Notes under the pieces: generated by a model
The model's input: the letters and a program-made list of their open reading frames with translations, nothing else
Told to the model about the DNA's origin: nothing
The model's database searches: none
Shown: positions 54,242-63,134 of the stretch, piece by piece
Layout: the number at the start of each line of letters is the position of its first letter
Position numbering within the stretch: the first letter of the stretch is position 1
Source: Bacteroidales bacterium UBA5371
GTDB lineage: Bacteria; Bacteroidota; Bacteroidia; Bacteroidales; P3
Direction: 5' to 3'
Assembly: GCA_002407855.1 (NCBI GenBank)
Contig: DHPF01000007.1
Coordinates: 62,001 to 126,000, forward strand
DNA: 64,000 bases
Program-made: the position numbers and the translations under genes

Positions 54242-54970
54242 CTATTTTTTTAAAGAGTTAAAGTAAGGGATGTAGAACTGCAAGCAGCTTTTAAGCATAT
54301 CGGTAACTCCGTTTGAAGTTATAGTTCCTCCCGAAACAGCATCAACCTGATGAGGATTATTCTTATCGGCTCTTTTTACAACCTCAACAGAAGTAAAGTT
54401 ATCATTCTCAAATATAGTCTTTCCCTTAAATTGGTCTTGGAAATCTGGCAAAGCAATTTCGGCTCCCAAACCAGGAGTTTCACTCTTATGGTCAAAATTA
54501 ACTCCTACTATTGTGTTTAGGTCTTCCGAAAAAGCAATATTCCCCCATATTCCTCCCCAAAGACCATTTCCCAAAACAGGAACAACATAAGATTTCTCTC
54601 CGTCCTTCATACATATATATATAGGTAGCGAAGCTGAAACATCATTTGCCTTATACAAAGCCAATTGCTTCTTGGTATCTAATGCAAATGGAGTAATGCT
54701 TCCTTTGGTTTGCTTCCCATTAACTATGCTTGCAACAACTTCTCCCTTTGCATTTACAGCATGCTGTTCAATAAAATACTTATTAAACAAATCCTCAGCA
54801 TCCTTTGGAGTGGATTCAATTCCCACGGCACTCAAGAGCTGTTGCATCTTTTCTACCCTAATATTCTTATCTTGCATTGGCTTTAATCCAACAGAAGCAA
54901 GAGTAAGAATTGCCGCAGATACAATCACTAAGACTGTGGCGTAAATAAAAATATATCTATTACTAAACAT
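54242..54970 (-). CDS. nqrC: Na+-NQR subunit C
   Basis: A 242-residue protein with one N-terminal membrane helix and a periplasmic FMN-binding domain. The covalent FMN site is the threonine of SGGT (DAVSGGTITSNGV) near residue 217. Its start overlaps the end of nqrB by 8 bases. Confidence 0.97.
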   Translation of the reverse strand: MFSNRYIFIYATVLVIVSAAILTLASVGLKPMQDKNIRVEKMQQLLSAVGIESTPKDAEDLFNKYFIEQHAVNAKGEVVASIVNGKQTKGSITPFALDTKKQLALYKANDVSASLPIYICMKDGEKSYVVPVLGNGLWGGIWGNIAFSEDLNTIVGVNFDHKSETPGLGAEIALPDFQDQFKGKTIFENDNFTSVEVVKRADKNNPHQVDAVSGGTITSNGVTDMLKSCLQFYIPYFNSLKK

Positions 54971-56129
54971 TTTTCCCTCCTTTTATTTTCCATCGTTTCA
55001 TTCTCTTACGAATATTCGCATCAACAACATAGTAGTCAATCAGTGGTGCAAAGACATTAAGCAGAAGTATTGCTAACATCATCCCCTCTGGATAGGCTGG
55101 ATTTACAACACGAATTAATACCGCCATAACCCCTATTAATAAACCATAAATCCATTTTCCCTTATTTGTTTGAGCAGCAGTTACCGGATCAGTAGCCATA
55201 AAGACCGCTCCAAACATAAATCCTCCCAATACATAATGATAATAGAAAGGAATTTGAGTATATGGATTTGAGCCAAAGAGATTAAAGGTAAGCCCCATAA
55301 GTGCTCCTCCAATAAATACCGAAAGCATAATCCTCCATGAGCCAATGCCTGTAATTATAAGAAAAGCCGCTCCAAGTAATATTGCAACCGAAGATGTTTC
55401 TCCAATACTTCCTGGCATAATTCCAAGGAACATATCCCAAAACGAAGCAGAAGGAAGTTCAGCCCCTATCATCATTTCGGCAAGAGGCGTTGCCCCTGAA
55501 AAAGCATCCGCCTTTTGAGCAATCCAAACATTATCTCCTGACATTGAACTTGGAAAAGCAAAGAACAAAAAGGCACGAGCAAGCAGTGCAGGATTAAGGA
55601 AATTCATTCCCGTTCCCCCAAACACTTCCTTACCTATAACCACAGCAAAAGCCGTCGCCAAGGCAACCTGCCAAAGAGGAACATCTGGCGGCATAACCAA
55701 AGGAATAAGCATTCCCGTTACCAAGAAACCTTCATTCACTTCATGCTTACGCCACTGGGCAAAACCAAACTCAATTGAAAGCCCAACAACATAGGAAACC
55801 ACAATAATTGGAAGAACTTTAACTATCCCATACCATAAATTATCCCAAAAACCATCAAAGAAAGCCAAAGAAGGATTAATACTATGAAAATGCTGGTAAC
55901 CTATATTATACGTTCCAAATAAAAGAGCTGGCATAAGAGCCAGAATAACCATTGTCATAGTTCTCTTCATGTCCAAAGCGTCTCTGAAATGTGCCCCGCA
56001 AGAGGTAGTTGTCTTTGGTACAAAGGCAAATGTCTCAAAGGCATCAAAGGTAGAGTGAAGCCATGGGAACTTTCCTCCCTTTTCAAAGTTAGGCTTCAGA
56101 TTATCTAATACATCTCTTAACCATTTCAT
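54963..56129 (-). CDS. nqrB: Na+-NQR subunit B
   Basis: A 388-residue membrane subunit with about ten helices. The covalent FMN attaches to the threonine in SGAT (DAFSGATPLAEM). The start overlaps the nqrA stop by 4 bases. Sodium and quinone binding sites of the complex lie mostly in this subunit. Confidence 0.97.
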   Translation of the reverse strand: MKWLRDVLDNLKPNFEKGGKFPWLHSTFDAFETFAFVPKTTTSCGAHFRDALDMKRTMTMVILALMPALLFGTYNIGYQHFHSINPSLAFFDGFWDNLWYGIVKVLPIIVVSYVVGLSIEFGFAQWRKHEVNEGFLVTGMLIPLVMPPDVPLWQVALATAFAVVIGKEVFGGTGMNFLNPALLARAFLFFAFPSSMSGDNVWIAQKADAFSGATPLAEMMIGAELPSASFWDMFLGIMPGSIGETSSVAILLGAAFLIITGIGSWRIMLSVFIGGALMGLTFNLFGSNPYTQIPFYYHYVLGGFMFGAVFMATDPVTAAQTNKGKWIYGLLIGVMAVLIRVVNPAYPEGMMLAILLLNVFAPLIDYYVVDANIRKRMKRWKIKGGKNV

Positions 56130-57499
56130 TCTCCCATCTCCTTTCTAATTAATTCAAGTCCATTACGAATTATACTCTGAATATCTGTTTTTGAAACATC
56201 AATAACCTCGCATAAAGCAAAATCCTCAGCATCAACCTCATAAATACCCAATTGTTCCATAAGGTCAATATCCCCAATAATGCAAGCCTTAATTAATTGC
56301 ATTGGATAAATGTCTAATGGTAAAACCTTTTCATATTCTCCCGTTAGAACCAAGGCACGTTTTCCCCCATGCATATTGGTATCAATCTCAACGGGCTTTC
56401 TCCTACTAAAGGGCAGAAGATTAGTAAACCCACTAAGAAAAGTTCTATAAAAACTAAACTTCTTTAAACCCGGAGCAATCCAACCCAGAAACTCATAGTA
56501 ATTACCCTCCTTAATAACAGAAATTAAGTTATCGTAGGCCCCAATATATCCCGTTTTGGCAATAGATTTTCCCGTTAAAACATCTCCGCTGATAAACCTC
56601 AGGAAGTTTTGAGAATTAACATTATCATTTACCAAAGGGAAAATACAAGCCCCCATTCTAACCCTGTAATATTGTGGATTTTTAACCTCCGAGCCCGCCA
56701 AAGCAATAATCTTATCCTTCTCAATTCTGCCACTAAGAAAAAACCTACCAATAATTGCCAAATCCTGAATATCCACATACCAAACCCTATCGCCCTTACA
56801 CATAGGGTCGAGCCTTGAAATCTGAACACTAACATTCCCAACCGGATGCTTTCCCACAAACCTATTAATCTGAACCCCTTTAAGATTTAAAATCTCAGGA
56901 GCAGTCGTATTTTTCCCGCAAACATTCAGATGCACCTTGCAGTTAGCCACCTTTTTAATGACCTCAATTCCCATTTGAATATCCTTTTCCCTACCCTGGG
57001 TCAAAAGATTATAATCCGGAGCATAAGCAGACGAACTAAACGCAGTAATTATCACACATTTAGGGCACGACTCTGGATTAGGAATAACAGCATAAGGTCT
57101 CTGTCTGAGCAATGTCCAAAGCCCCGTTTGCAGAAGTTTCTCAATAACCTGCTCTTTGTCCATCAAATCAAGAGCAAACTCCCCAAAACTCACACTTTCC
57201 TGAACCTTGCTTGCCTTAATTTGAATTTCCTCAATAAACCTCTTTTCCCCCCTGACAATTTCCTGAACCTGACCACAAACAGAAGAAGTAAAAAGTATCC
57301 TTGGATTTTCCTTTGCATAAAACAAAGGCTGTCCCACCTTTACCATATCACCCTTTTGAACCATTAACTTAGGATTTACGCCCAAATAATCCGAAGGCTT
57401 TACAGCATAAGAGTCAATCTCCACATCCATAACCCTCTTTTTTGCCTCACCCTTGAGTTTAATATCAAACCCTTTCCTAACTGTAATTGTTTTAACCAT
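56126..57499 (-). CDS. nqrA: Na+-NQR subunit A
   Basis: The 457-residue protein is the first gene of the operon and a peripheral subunit of NADH:ubiquinone reductase (Na+-transporting). The opening with KGFDIKLKGEA and the HPVGNVSVQISRLDPM segment are characteristic. The six genes encode the complete sodium pump in canonical order, with a promoter at 57552-57582. Confidence 0.97.
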   Translation of the reverse strand: MVKTITVRKGFDIKLKGEAKKRVMDVEIDSYAVKPSDYLGVNPKLMVQKGDMVKVGQPLFYAKENPRILFTSSVCGQVQEIVRGEKRFIEEIQIKASKVQESVSFGEFALDLMDKEQVIEKLLQTGLWTLLRQRPYAVIPNPESCPKCVIITAFSSSAYAPDYNLLTQGREKDIQMGIEVIKKVANCKVHLNVCGKNTTAPEILNLKGVQINRFVGKHPVGNVSVQISRLDPMCKGDRVWYVDIQDLAIIGRFFLSGRIEKDKIIALAGSEVKNPQYYRVRMGACIFPLVNDNVNSQNFLRFISGDVLTGKSIAKTGYIGAYDNLISVIKEGNYYEFLGWIAPGLKKFSFYRTFLSGFTNLLPFSRRKPVEIDTNMHGGKRALVLTGEYEKVLPLDIYPMQLIKACIIGDIDLMEQLGIYEVDAEDFALCEVIDVSKTDIQSIIRNGLELIRKEMGE

Positions 57500-57551
57500 A
57501 AATAATTATATCTAATGCTAATAAGAAGTAGCATAATTTCTTAACAATTGG

Positions 57552-57582
57552 CAAAAATACACTATTGCCGCAAAATAACAAA
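57552..57582 (-). promoter_or_regulatory. promoter of the nqr operon
   Basis: On the minus strand TTTG (57582-57579), 19 bases and TATTTTTG (57559-57552) match the consensus. It is 26 bases from the start of the large repeat array. Confidence 0.78.
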
Positions 57583-57607
57583 ATAAAAACCAGAATACTT
57601 TAAATCC

Positions 57608-58457
57608 CCCACCAAAAACCAACCATATCCCACTAAAAACCAACCACATTCCACTAAAAAACAACCATTCTAAACCAAAGAATAACCATCCTAAACCAAA
57701 GAATAACCATTCTCCAAAACAAAATAACCATAAAAAACCAAGAAACAACCATCTCCCCCCAAAAAACACCCATAAAAAACCCAAAAACACCCCTTCCCCA
57801 AAAAACAAGTCCCATTAAAAAACATTTAAGTGGAGTTTAAATTTGCTCAGGTTCCGTTAAAAAACGCTCCATGTTCCACTTAAAGCCCTTTTTTACCACA
57901 AAAACGCCCCTTTCTTCCCTTTGCTTAGACCCTAATACCATATCTAAACAGCTAATATCCAGATTATTGCCATTAAAGAAAATCCCTAAAAATTATAACG
58001 GAACCTGAGCAAAATTTAACGGAACCTGAGCGAAATTAGGTTCCGTTAAAAAACGCTCAGGTTCCATTAAAAAACGCTCAGGTTCCGTTAAAATTCGCTT
58101 AGGTTCCATTAAAAAACGCTTAGGTTCCATTTCACTTAAATCAGGTTCCGTTAATCCATAATTTTACCCCATAAAAACTTGATTTTACTCCATTAAAAAT
58201 TGACTTTACTCCATTAAAAATTGACTTTACTCCATTAAAAATTGACTTTACCTAATTAAAAATTGATTTTACCCAATTAAAGCCCCCCACCATTCCAGAA
58301 AAAACCCAGCCCCTTCCATATAAAACCCTACCACTTCCATAAAAAATACAGCCCCTTCCATAAAAAAGCCAACCATTTCCATAAAAGACCCTTCCACTTC
58401 TAAAAGAAACCCTACTCTTTCCATAAAGAAACCCGCCCCTTCCATAAAAACCAAATT
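57608..58457. repeat. large phased 21-bp repeat array (about 40 units, several families)
   Basis: From 57608, units step by exactly 21 bp: CCACTAAAAACCAACCA types (57608-57817), a degenerate middle part, GGAACCTGAGC types (57996-58037), AGGTTCCGTTAAAAAACGCTC-like units (58038-58163; written out here only as AGGTTCC then TTAAAAAACG), TTACTCCATTAAAAATTGAC-type units (58164-58268) and CCTTCCATAAAAA-type units (58290-58457). A copy of the AGGTTCC box at 57849 is exactly 9 x 21 before the one at 58038. Nearly every unit has an A-tract. Open frames of 61 and 96 codons on the minus strand are by-products (21 = 7 codons). Confidence 0.9.
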
Positions 58458-58467
58458 TTCTACAAGG

Positions 58468-58530
58468 GCGGGGCGGTAAGGTGGAGGAGCTTGGCAGTGA
58501 GGTGGAGGGGCGGGGTGGTGAGGGGGAAGA
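58468..58530. repeat. G-rich 21-bp array (3 units)
   Basis: Units at 58468-58488, 58489-58509 and 58510-58530, with GCGGGG, GGTGGAGG and GTGAGGG blocks on the plus strand. It begins 31 bases (21 + 10) after the last unit of the preceding array. The strand asymmetry is extreme, with G-runs up to five bases. Confidence 0.8.
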
Positions 58531-58636
58531 AAAGGAGATTTTATTTTGATTATGCTATTATGTAATTTAATTTGAGGGTTTTTGCAATTGATTATCAGGC
58601 GACTAAATTTTATTTCTTGTTTTTTTTACTAAATTA

Positions 58637-58668
58637 TTTGCTTTTTTGTTTTTTTTAAAGTATATTTG
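58637..58668 (+). promoter_or_regulatory. promoter of the HU-family gene
   Basis: TTTG (58637-58640), 20 bases and TATATTTG (58661-58668) match the consensus. A leader of about 75 nt precedes the ATG at 58751. In 58531-58636 nothing else was seen. Confidence 0.75.
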
Positions 58669-58750
58669 CCCCGAGTTTGAGATGGGTTTAATTATGTTTT
58701 TAAGCGTCTTAAATTCAAGTAAATGTATTATTAATTAAAAATTATTTGTC

Positions 58751-59188
58751 ATGATTTGGTTAACTAAACTTAGAAGAAGAATTTCAACCGGAACTACTCC
58801 GGGGGTAAAATTTTTAGCGAAATTGGTTCGTCCTCAGAATATGACTCAGAATGAGTTGTGTAGGAGAATTTCCAACACTACTTCTTTGTCAGAGGGTGAT
58901 ATTTCCAATGTGATTAAGTCAATGAAGTTTGAGTTCGAATTAGCTTTCTCTGAGGGCAGAAGTATTGAAACTGAGCTTGGTATATATCAAGTGCAGCTCA
59001 AAGTGAAGGCATGCGACACGCTTGAGCAGGTTACTACGGAAACGGTTGAAAAGGTAAATATCCGTTATCTTTTGCCAAAGAGTATTAGGCGTTCTCTTGA
59101 TAAGAAAATGCTTAATTTTGCTTTCGTGGACGTTACTCCTAAGGGGCATCAGGAGGTTTCCGATGAGGGAACAAATCCTATTCCTTAG
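58751..59188 (+). CDS. HU-family DNA-binding protein
   Basis: The 145-residue protein has an HU-like domain (about 25-125) of the Bacteroidetes-specific type, with MTQNELCRRISNTTSLSEGDISNVIK followed by a beta arm. HU proteins bind and bend DNA, often with a preference for curved or distorted sites. The acidic C-terminal tail is short. It stands alone with its own promoter right beside the phased array, convergent with sdhB. Confidence 0.82.
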   Translation: MIWLTKLRRRISTGTTPGVKFLAKLVRPQNMTQNELCRRISNTTSLSEGDISNVIKSMKFEFELAFSEGRSIETELGIYQVQLKVKACDTLEQVTTETVEKVNIRYLLPKSIRRSLDKKMLNFAFVDVTPKGHQEVSDEGTNPIP

Positions 59189-59210
59189 GTTTTAGGTTGG
59201 GCTCGGGGCT

Positions 59211-59294
59211 GAATGTGTTAGTCTTATTGCAATGAGATGGAGTTTTATTGTTAATGGTCTTCGTCTTTTTGCAATGGGGTGGGGTTTTATTGTT
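59211..59294. repeat. 21-bp (2 x 21) array overlapping the sdhB stop (4 units)
   Basis: Units at 59211-59231, 59232-59252, 59253-59273 and 59274-59294; units 1 and 3 share GTCTT...TTGCA and units 2 and 4 share TTTTATTGTT, so the true repeat is 42 bp. The last unit extends over the stop and final two codons of sdhB. It fills the gap between convergent HU and sdhB genes. Confidence 0.78.
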
Positions 59295-60048
59295 GTAAGT
59301 CTTCTTCTGAGGCTACTTTGGCAAGGATAAATTCTCTGTTCATTCTTGCTATGTTTGAGCGTTTTATCTCTTTTGGGCATTCTGCTTCGCAGGCATAGGT
59401 GTTGGTGCAGTTTCCGAAGCCTAATTGGTCCATCTTTGCCACCATATTTTGAACTCTTGTGGCTGCTTCTGGTTTTCCTTGTGGTAAGAGTGCTAATTGG
59501 GATACTTTTGCTGAAACAAATAGCATTGCTGAGGCGTTCTTGCAGGCTGCAACGCAGGCTCCACAGCCTATGCAGGAGGCTGAGTCCATTGCCTTATCTG
59601 CTTTGTGTTTGGGAATTAGAATTGAGTTCCCGTCGGGTACTCCTCCGGTGGTTACTGAAACGTATCCGCCTTCTTGTATTATCTTATCAAGGGCTGTTCT
59701 GTCTACAACCAAGTCTCTGATTATTGGAAATGGTTTTGCTCTCCAAGGTTCTATGGTTATGGTTTCTCCGTCTTTGAATTTACGCATATGTAATTGGCAG
59801 GTTGTTATTGCTGAGTCGGGCCCGTGGGGATGTCCGTTTATGTAAAGTCCGCACATTCCACAAATGCCTTCTCTGCAATCGTGGTCAAAACAAACGGGAT
59901 GCGATAGCTTGTTTACTAAGCTCTCGTTTAGTATGTCTAACATCTCCAAGAAGGAACAATCGGGTGATATATCGGTTATTTTGTATGTTTCAAAGCGACC
60001 TTTTGCCTTTTGGCTTTCTTGACGCCATATTTTTAATGTAAAATCCAT
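59287..60048 (-). CDS. succinate dehydrogenase/fumarate reductase iron-sulfur subunit
   Basis: The 253-residue protein has an N-terminal [2Fe-2S] domain (CREGICGMCG) and a C-terminal part with CIGCGACVAACKN and C-rich motifs for the 4Fe-4S and 3Fe-4S centres. It starts 2 bases after sdhA and carries electrons to or from the membrane subunit. In Bacteroidales this complex mostly works as a fumarate reductase. Confidence 0.95.
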   Translation of the reverse strand: MDFTLKIWRQESQKAKGRFETYKITDISPDCSFLEMLDILNESLVNKLSHPVCFDHDCREGICGMCGLYINGHPHGPDSAITTCQLHMRKFKDGETITIEPWRAKPFPIIRDLVVDRTALDKIIQEGGYVSVTTGGVPDGNSILIPKHKADKAMDSASCIGCGACVAACKNASAMLFVSAKVSQLALLPQGKPEAATRVQNMVAKMDQLGFGNCTNTYACEAECPKEIKRSNIARMNREFILAKVASEEDLQQ

Positions 60049-60049
60049 C

Positions 60050-61990
60050 TTATTTGTAATTTCTTTGTTGAACGTTAATAAACTCGTATTTTAATTCTTC
60101 CTTATGCATAATTGGTTCTTGGTCTTTGCCTGTGTATTGCCAGGCTGCAACGAACATATAATTATCATCATCTCTTTTTGCCTCGCCTTCATTGGTAACG
60201 AATTCCTCTCTGTAGTGTCCACCGCAGCTTTCTTCTCTTTGCAAAGCGTCTTTGGCTATAATTTGTGAGAGTTCTATATGGTCTGCTAAGCGTACGGCTT
60301 TTTCAAGTTCGGGATTCATTGAGGTTAAATCTCCTGTAACTCTTACATTTGTCCAGAACTCATTTCTTAATTCACGAAGCATAGGGATAGCTTTTCTTAA
60401 ATTTTCAGCGTTTCTTCCCATGCCTACGTATTCCCACATTATATGTCCAAGTTCTCTTTGTAGTGTATCCACAGTTTTCTCTCCTTTAATTGACATTATT
60501 GTTTCCAATTTGTCTCTAAGGGCATTTTCTGCTTGTGTAAATTCTTCTGTTTGTGTGGATATTCTTTCTTGGTAGATCTGGTCGGAGAGATAGTTCTGGA
60601 TTGTGTATGGTAAAATAAAGTAGCCGTCAGCTAATCCTTGCATAAGGGCAGATGCTCCTAAACGATTGGCTCCGTGGTCCGAGAAGTTTGCTTCTCCTGT
60701 TGCGAAAAGTCCTGGAATGGTTGTTTGGAGTTCGTAATCTACCCATAGGCCTCCCATTGTGTAGTGTACAGCGGGATAAATCATCATTGGGTTTTCGTAA
60801 GGATTGACATCAACTATCTTTTCATACATCTGGAATAGGTTACCGTAGCGTGCCTCAACCTTATCTTTACCCAAGCGTTCTATTGCTGATTTGAAGTCTA
60901 AGTAAACTCCGTATCCGCTTGGAGCTACACCATATCCGGCATCGCAGCGTTCTTTGGCTGCACGTGATGCTATGTCTCTTGGAACAAGATTCCCAAAGGC
61001 AGGATAACGTCTTTCTAAATAATAATCCCTATCCTGTTCCGAAATATCGGTAGGATTTAGCCTTCCTTCTCTGATTGCTTGTGCATCCTCAATCTTCTTT
61101 GGAACCCAAATTCTTCCGTCGTTTCTTAAAGATTCGGACATTAGTGTGAGTTTGGACTGATAGTCCCCTTTAACAGGAATACAGGTCGGATGGATTTGTA
61201 CAAAGCATGGATTAGCAAAGAAGGCTCCCTTGTGGAAGCATTGTACAGCTGCCGAGCCGTTACAATTCATCGCATTTGTGGAAAGAAAATACACATTTCC
61301 GTAACCTCCTGTTGCAATGACTACGGCATGGGAAGCCCAGCGTTCTATTTCTCCTGTTTGAAGGTTTCTTGTGATTATTCCTCTTGCTCTACCATCAACC
61401 ACAACTAAGTCCATCATCTCTCTTCTTTCATACATCTTAACTGTACCTGCCTTTATTTCTTTTGAAAGGGCAGAATAGGCTCCCAAAAGGAGTTGTTGTC
61501 CTGTTTGACCCTTAGCATAGAATGTCCTGCTTACCTGTGCTCCTCCAAAAGAGCGATTGTCCAACATCCCAGAATAATCTCTTGCAAAAGGAACTCCCTG
61601 TGCAACACATTGGTCTATTATGCTATTGGAGACTTCTGCCAAACGATAAACATTAGCTTCTCTTGCACGATAGTCTCCTCCCTTAATTGTATCAAAAAAT
61701 AACCTATCAACACTATCTCCATCATTCTGATAGTTCTTTGCTGCATTTATTCCGCCTTGAGCTGCAATGGAATGTGCCCTGCGAGGAGAATCGGAAATGC
61801 AGAATATCTTAACATTAAAACCTAATGCTCCCAAAGAAGCTGCTGCCGAAGCCCCAGCCAGACCTGTTCCTACAACTATGATATCTAATTTTCTTTTGTT
61901 GGCAGGGTTTACCAATTTTTGGCTTGATTTATATCTTGTCCACTTCTCCGATAGCTGACCTTCTGGTATTTTGGAACTAAGTGTATTCAT
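60050..61990 (-). CDS. succinate dehydrogenase/fumarate reductase flavoprotein subunit
   Basis: The 646-residue protein has the FAD motif GTGLAGASAAASLG, the flavin-histidine site HSIAAQGGINAAK, catalytic ARAREANVYR-type and HPTCIPVKG and GEANFSDHGANRLGASALMQG segments. It reduces fumarate or oxidises succinate. The operon order is sdhC-sdhA-sdhB on the minus strand. Length is typical of the B-type (Wolinella/Bacteroides) enzymes. Confidence 0.96.
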   Translation of the reverse strand: MNTLSSKIPEGQLSEKWTRYKSSQKLVNPANKRKLDIIVVGTGLAGASAAASLGALGFNVKIFCISDSPRRAHSIAAQGGINAAKNYQNDGDSVDRLFFDTIKGGDYRAREANVYRLAEVSNSIIDQCVAQGVPFARDYSGMLDNRSFGGAQVSRTFYAKGQTGQQLLLGAYSALSKEIKAGTVKMYERREMMDLVVVDGRARGIITRNLQTGEIERWASHAVVIATGGYGNVYFLSTNAMNCNGSAAVQCFHKGAFFANPCFVQIHPTCIPVKGDYQSKLTLMSESLRNDGRIWVPKKIEDAQAIREGRLNPTDISEQDRDYYLERRYPAFGNLVPRDIASRAAKERCDAGYGVAPSGYGVYLDFKSAIERLGKDKVEARYGNLFQMYEKIVDVNPYENPMMIYPAVHYTMGGLWVDYELQTTIPGLFATGEANFSDHGANRLGASALMQGLADGYFILPYTIQNYLSDQIYQERISTQTEEFTQAENALRDKLETIMSIKGEKTVDTLQRELGHIMWEYVGMGRNAENLRKAIPMLRELRNEFWTNVRVTGDLTSMNPELEKAVRLADHIELSQIIAKDALQREESCGGHYREEFVTNEGEAKRDDDNYMFVAAWQYTGKDQEPIMHKEELKYEFINVQQRNYK

Positions 61991-62032
61991 ATCTTTATAT
62001 ATTTTATTAATAAATTCTTTAAATCTTTTTTC

Positions 62033-62899
62033 CTACTTTACAAACATAAACCAAAGAGGAATTATTGCAAAACCAAGAGGCACCAAAACGGCATAGAAAA
62101 CAGAAATCCAATCAATTATTGGAGAATACTTCCTATGACTTAGCCCCAAGGTTTGAGCCAAAGAATTGATGGCGTGGTAGAGATGGAACCCCAAAACAAC
62201 AAAAACCACCAAATAAATCAATGAATAGGTTTTGTTGGCAAACAACTCCTTACTCATAGTGTAGAAATCAGGTTCAACATGCTTAAAGTCTTCACCACAA
62301 TACTGAATCACCTCCTCTTTGGTCAAATTCACCATATTCTTCTGACTCTTATCCATTTTCTCAGGAGAAATCTGGCTTATTGCCTGATATTGTGCCATAA
62401 GAGCAGCCTGCTCCTTTTCGTTTAGCTCACCCTGCTGGAGCTTTATTGCCTTTTGTTGGAATAGCTTATCAACCTGCTCAATGCTTGCAGAATACTTTCC
62501 CTGAACCAAGTCTAACTTAACAAAATAGAAATTGATAAAATGCAAAACCAAAAAACAAGCAATAATTCCTCCTGTCCAAATCATATATCGCGACATAAAA
62601 GGAGTCTTGGTTTTAGTTCTTACCTTGTAGCGAACCGGACGAGCCAGCCAGTTTTCAATTGTAAGATAGATAGCAAGACAAATATGCAGAAGCACGCTTG
62701 CCAAAAGTACAATTTCAAACACTTTCACAATGTAGTTTGTTCCCATGAAATGACTTGCATTTCTGTACCACTCTCCACCATCATCTCTCAAAAGACAAAG
62801 GTTAATTCCCAAATGCACCGGCAAGAACAAGAGCAAAAACAACCCAAAGGCTGCAAGAGCTATCTTTTTGGTGATGGAGGCAAATTGTATTAGTTTCAT
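62033..62899 (-). CDS. succinate dehydrogenase/fumarate reductase cytochrome b subunit
   Basis: The 288-residue protein has five membrane segments (about 13-30, 58-80, 108-127, 225-245, 265-285) with histidines in LHICLA, LHFINFYF and GFHLYHA for two haems. An insert of about 70 residues (about 131-205), rich in Gln, Glu and Lys, sits between helices 3 and 4; other members of this family have only a short loop there. It is the first gene of the operon. Confidence 0.9.
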   Translation of the reverse strand: MKLIQFASITKKIALAAFGLFLLLFLPVHLGINLCLLRDDGGEWYRNASHFMGTNYIVKVFEIVLLASVLLHICLAIYLTIENWLARPVRYKVRTKTKTPFMSRYMIWTGGIIACFLVLHFINFYFVKLDLVQGKYSASIEQVDKLFQQKAIKLQQGELNEKEQAALMAQYQAISQISPEKMDKSQKNMVNLTKEEVIQYCGEDFKHVEPDFYTMSKELFANKTYSLIYLVVFVVLGFHLYHAINSLAQTLGLSHRKYSPIIDWISVFYAVLVPLGFAIIPLWFMFVK

Positions 62900-62933
62900 A
62901 GATTTTTGCTTTTAGTTAATATATTTATTTGGA

Positions 62934-63134
62934 CTATTTCTTTTTGTTAATTAGAAATGCAAAGTTATAAATTATATTCCAGATAGTCTGCTCTGGCGTC
63001 AAATTAATTTGTTTTATGCTGTAAGAGACTTTCTCTTTTGGGATTAGGGTATCTCTAAAAAGAACATTATTGATATCTAACCCCTGCTTTAAGGCTGAAA
63101 CAACGTTTAGAGAATGTTTTTTACCTCCAATCAA
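62934..63134 (-). CDS. small hypothetical open frame
   Basis: A 66-codon frame with a TTG start overlaps the end of ung by 14 bases on the same strand. It shows no recognised motif. It could be a real short gene between ung and sdhC, a remnant of a longer gene, or a chance frame. Confidence 0.25.
   Translation of the reverse strand: MIGGKKHSLNVVSALKQGLDINNVLFRDTLIPKEKVSYSIKQINLTPEQTIWNIIYNFAFLINKKK

Noticed and set aside
57518..57808. Minus-strand open frame of 96 codons with Trp/Phe-rich heptads
   Set aside because: It coincides with the 21-bp array; 21 bp equals seven codons, so the frame repeats a heptad without stops. No start context and no protein-like composition.
58269..58454. Minus-strand open frame of 61 codons with MEG/GFF heptads
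   Set aside because: It is the CCTTCCATAAAAA-type array read as protein; same reasoning as above.
57608..58457. CRISPR array
   Set aside because: The units are short (21 bp) and directly adjacent, without unique spacers between identical repeats, and no cas genes are near.
57608..58530. Origin of replication
   Set aside because: There is no dnaA or dnaN nearby and no cluster of DnaA boxes was seen; AT-richness and repeats alone are not enough.
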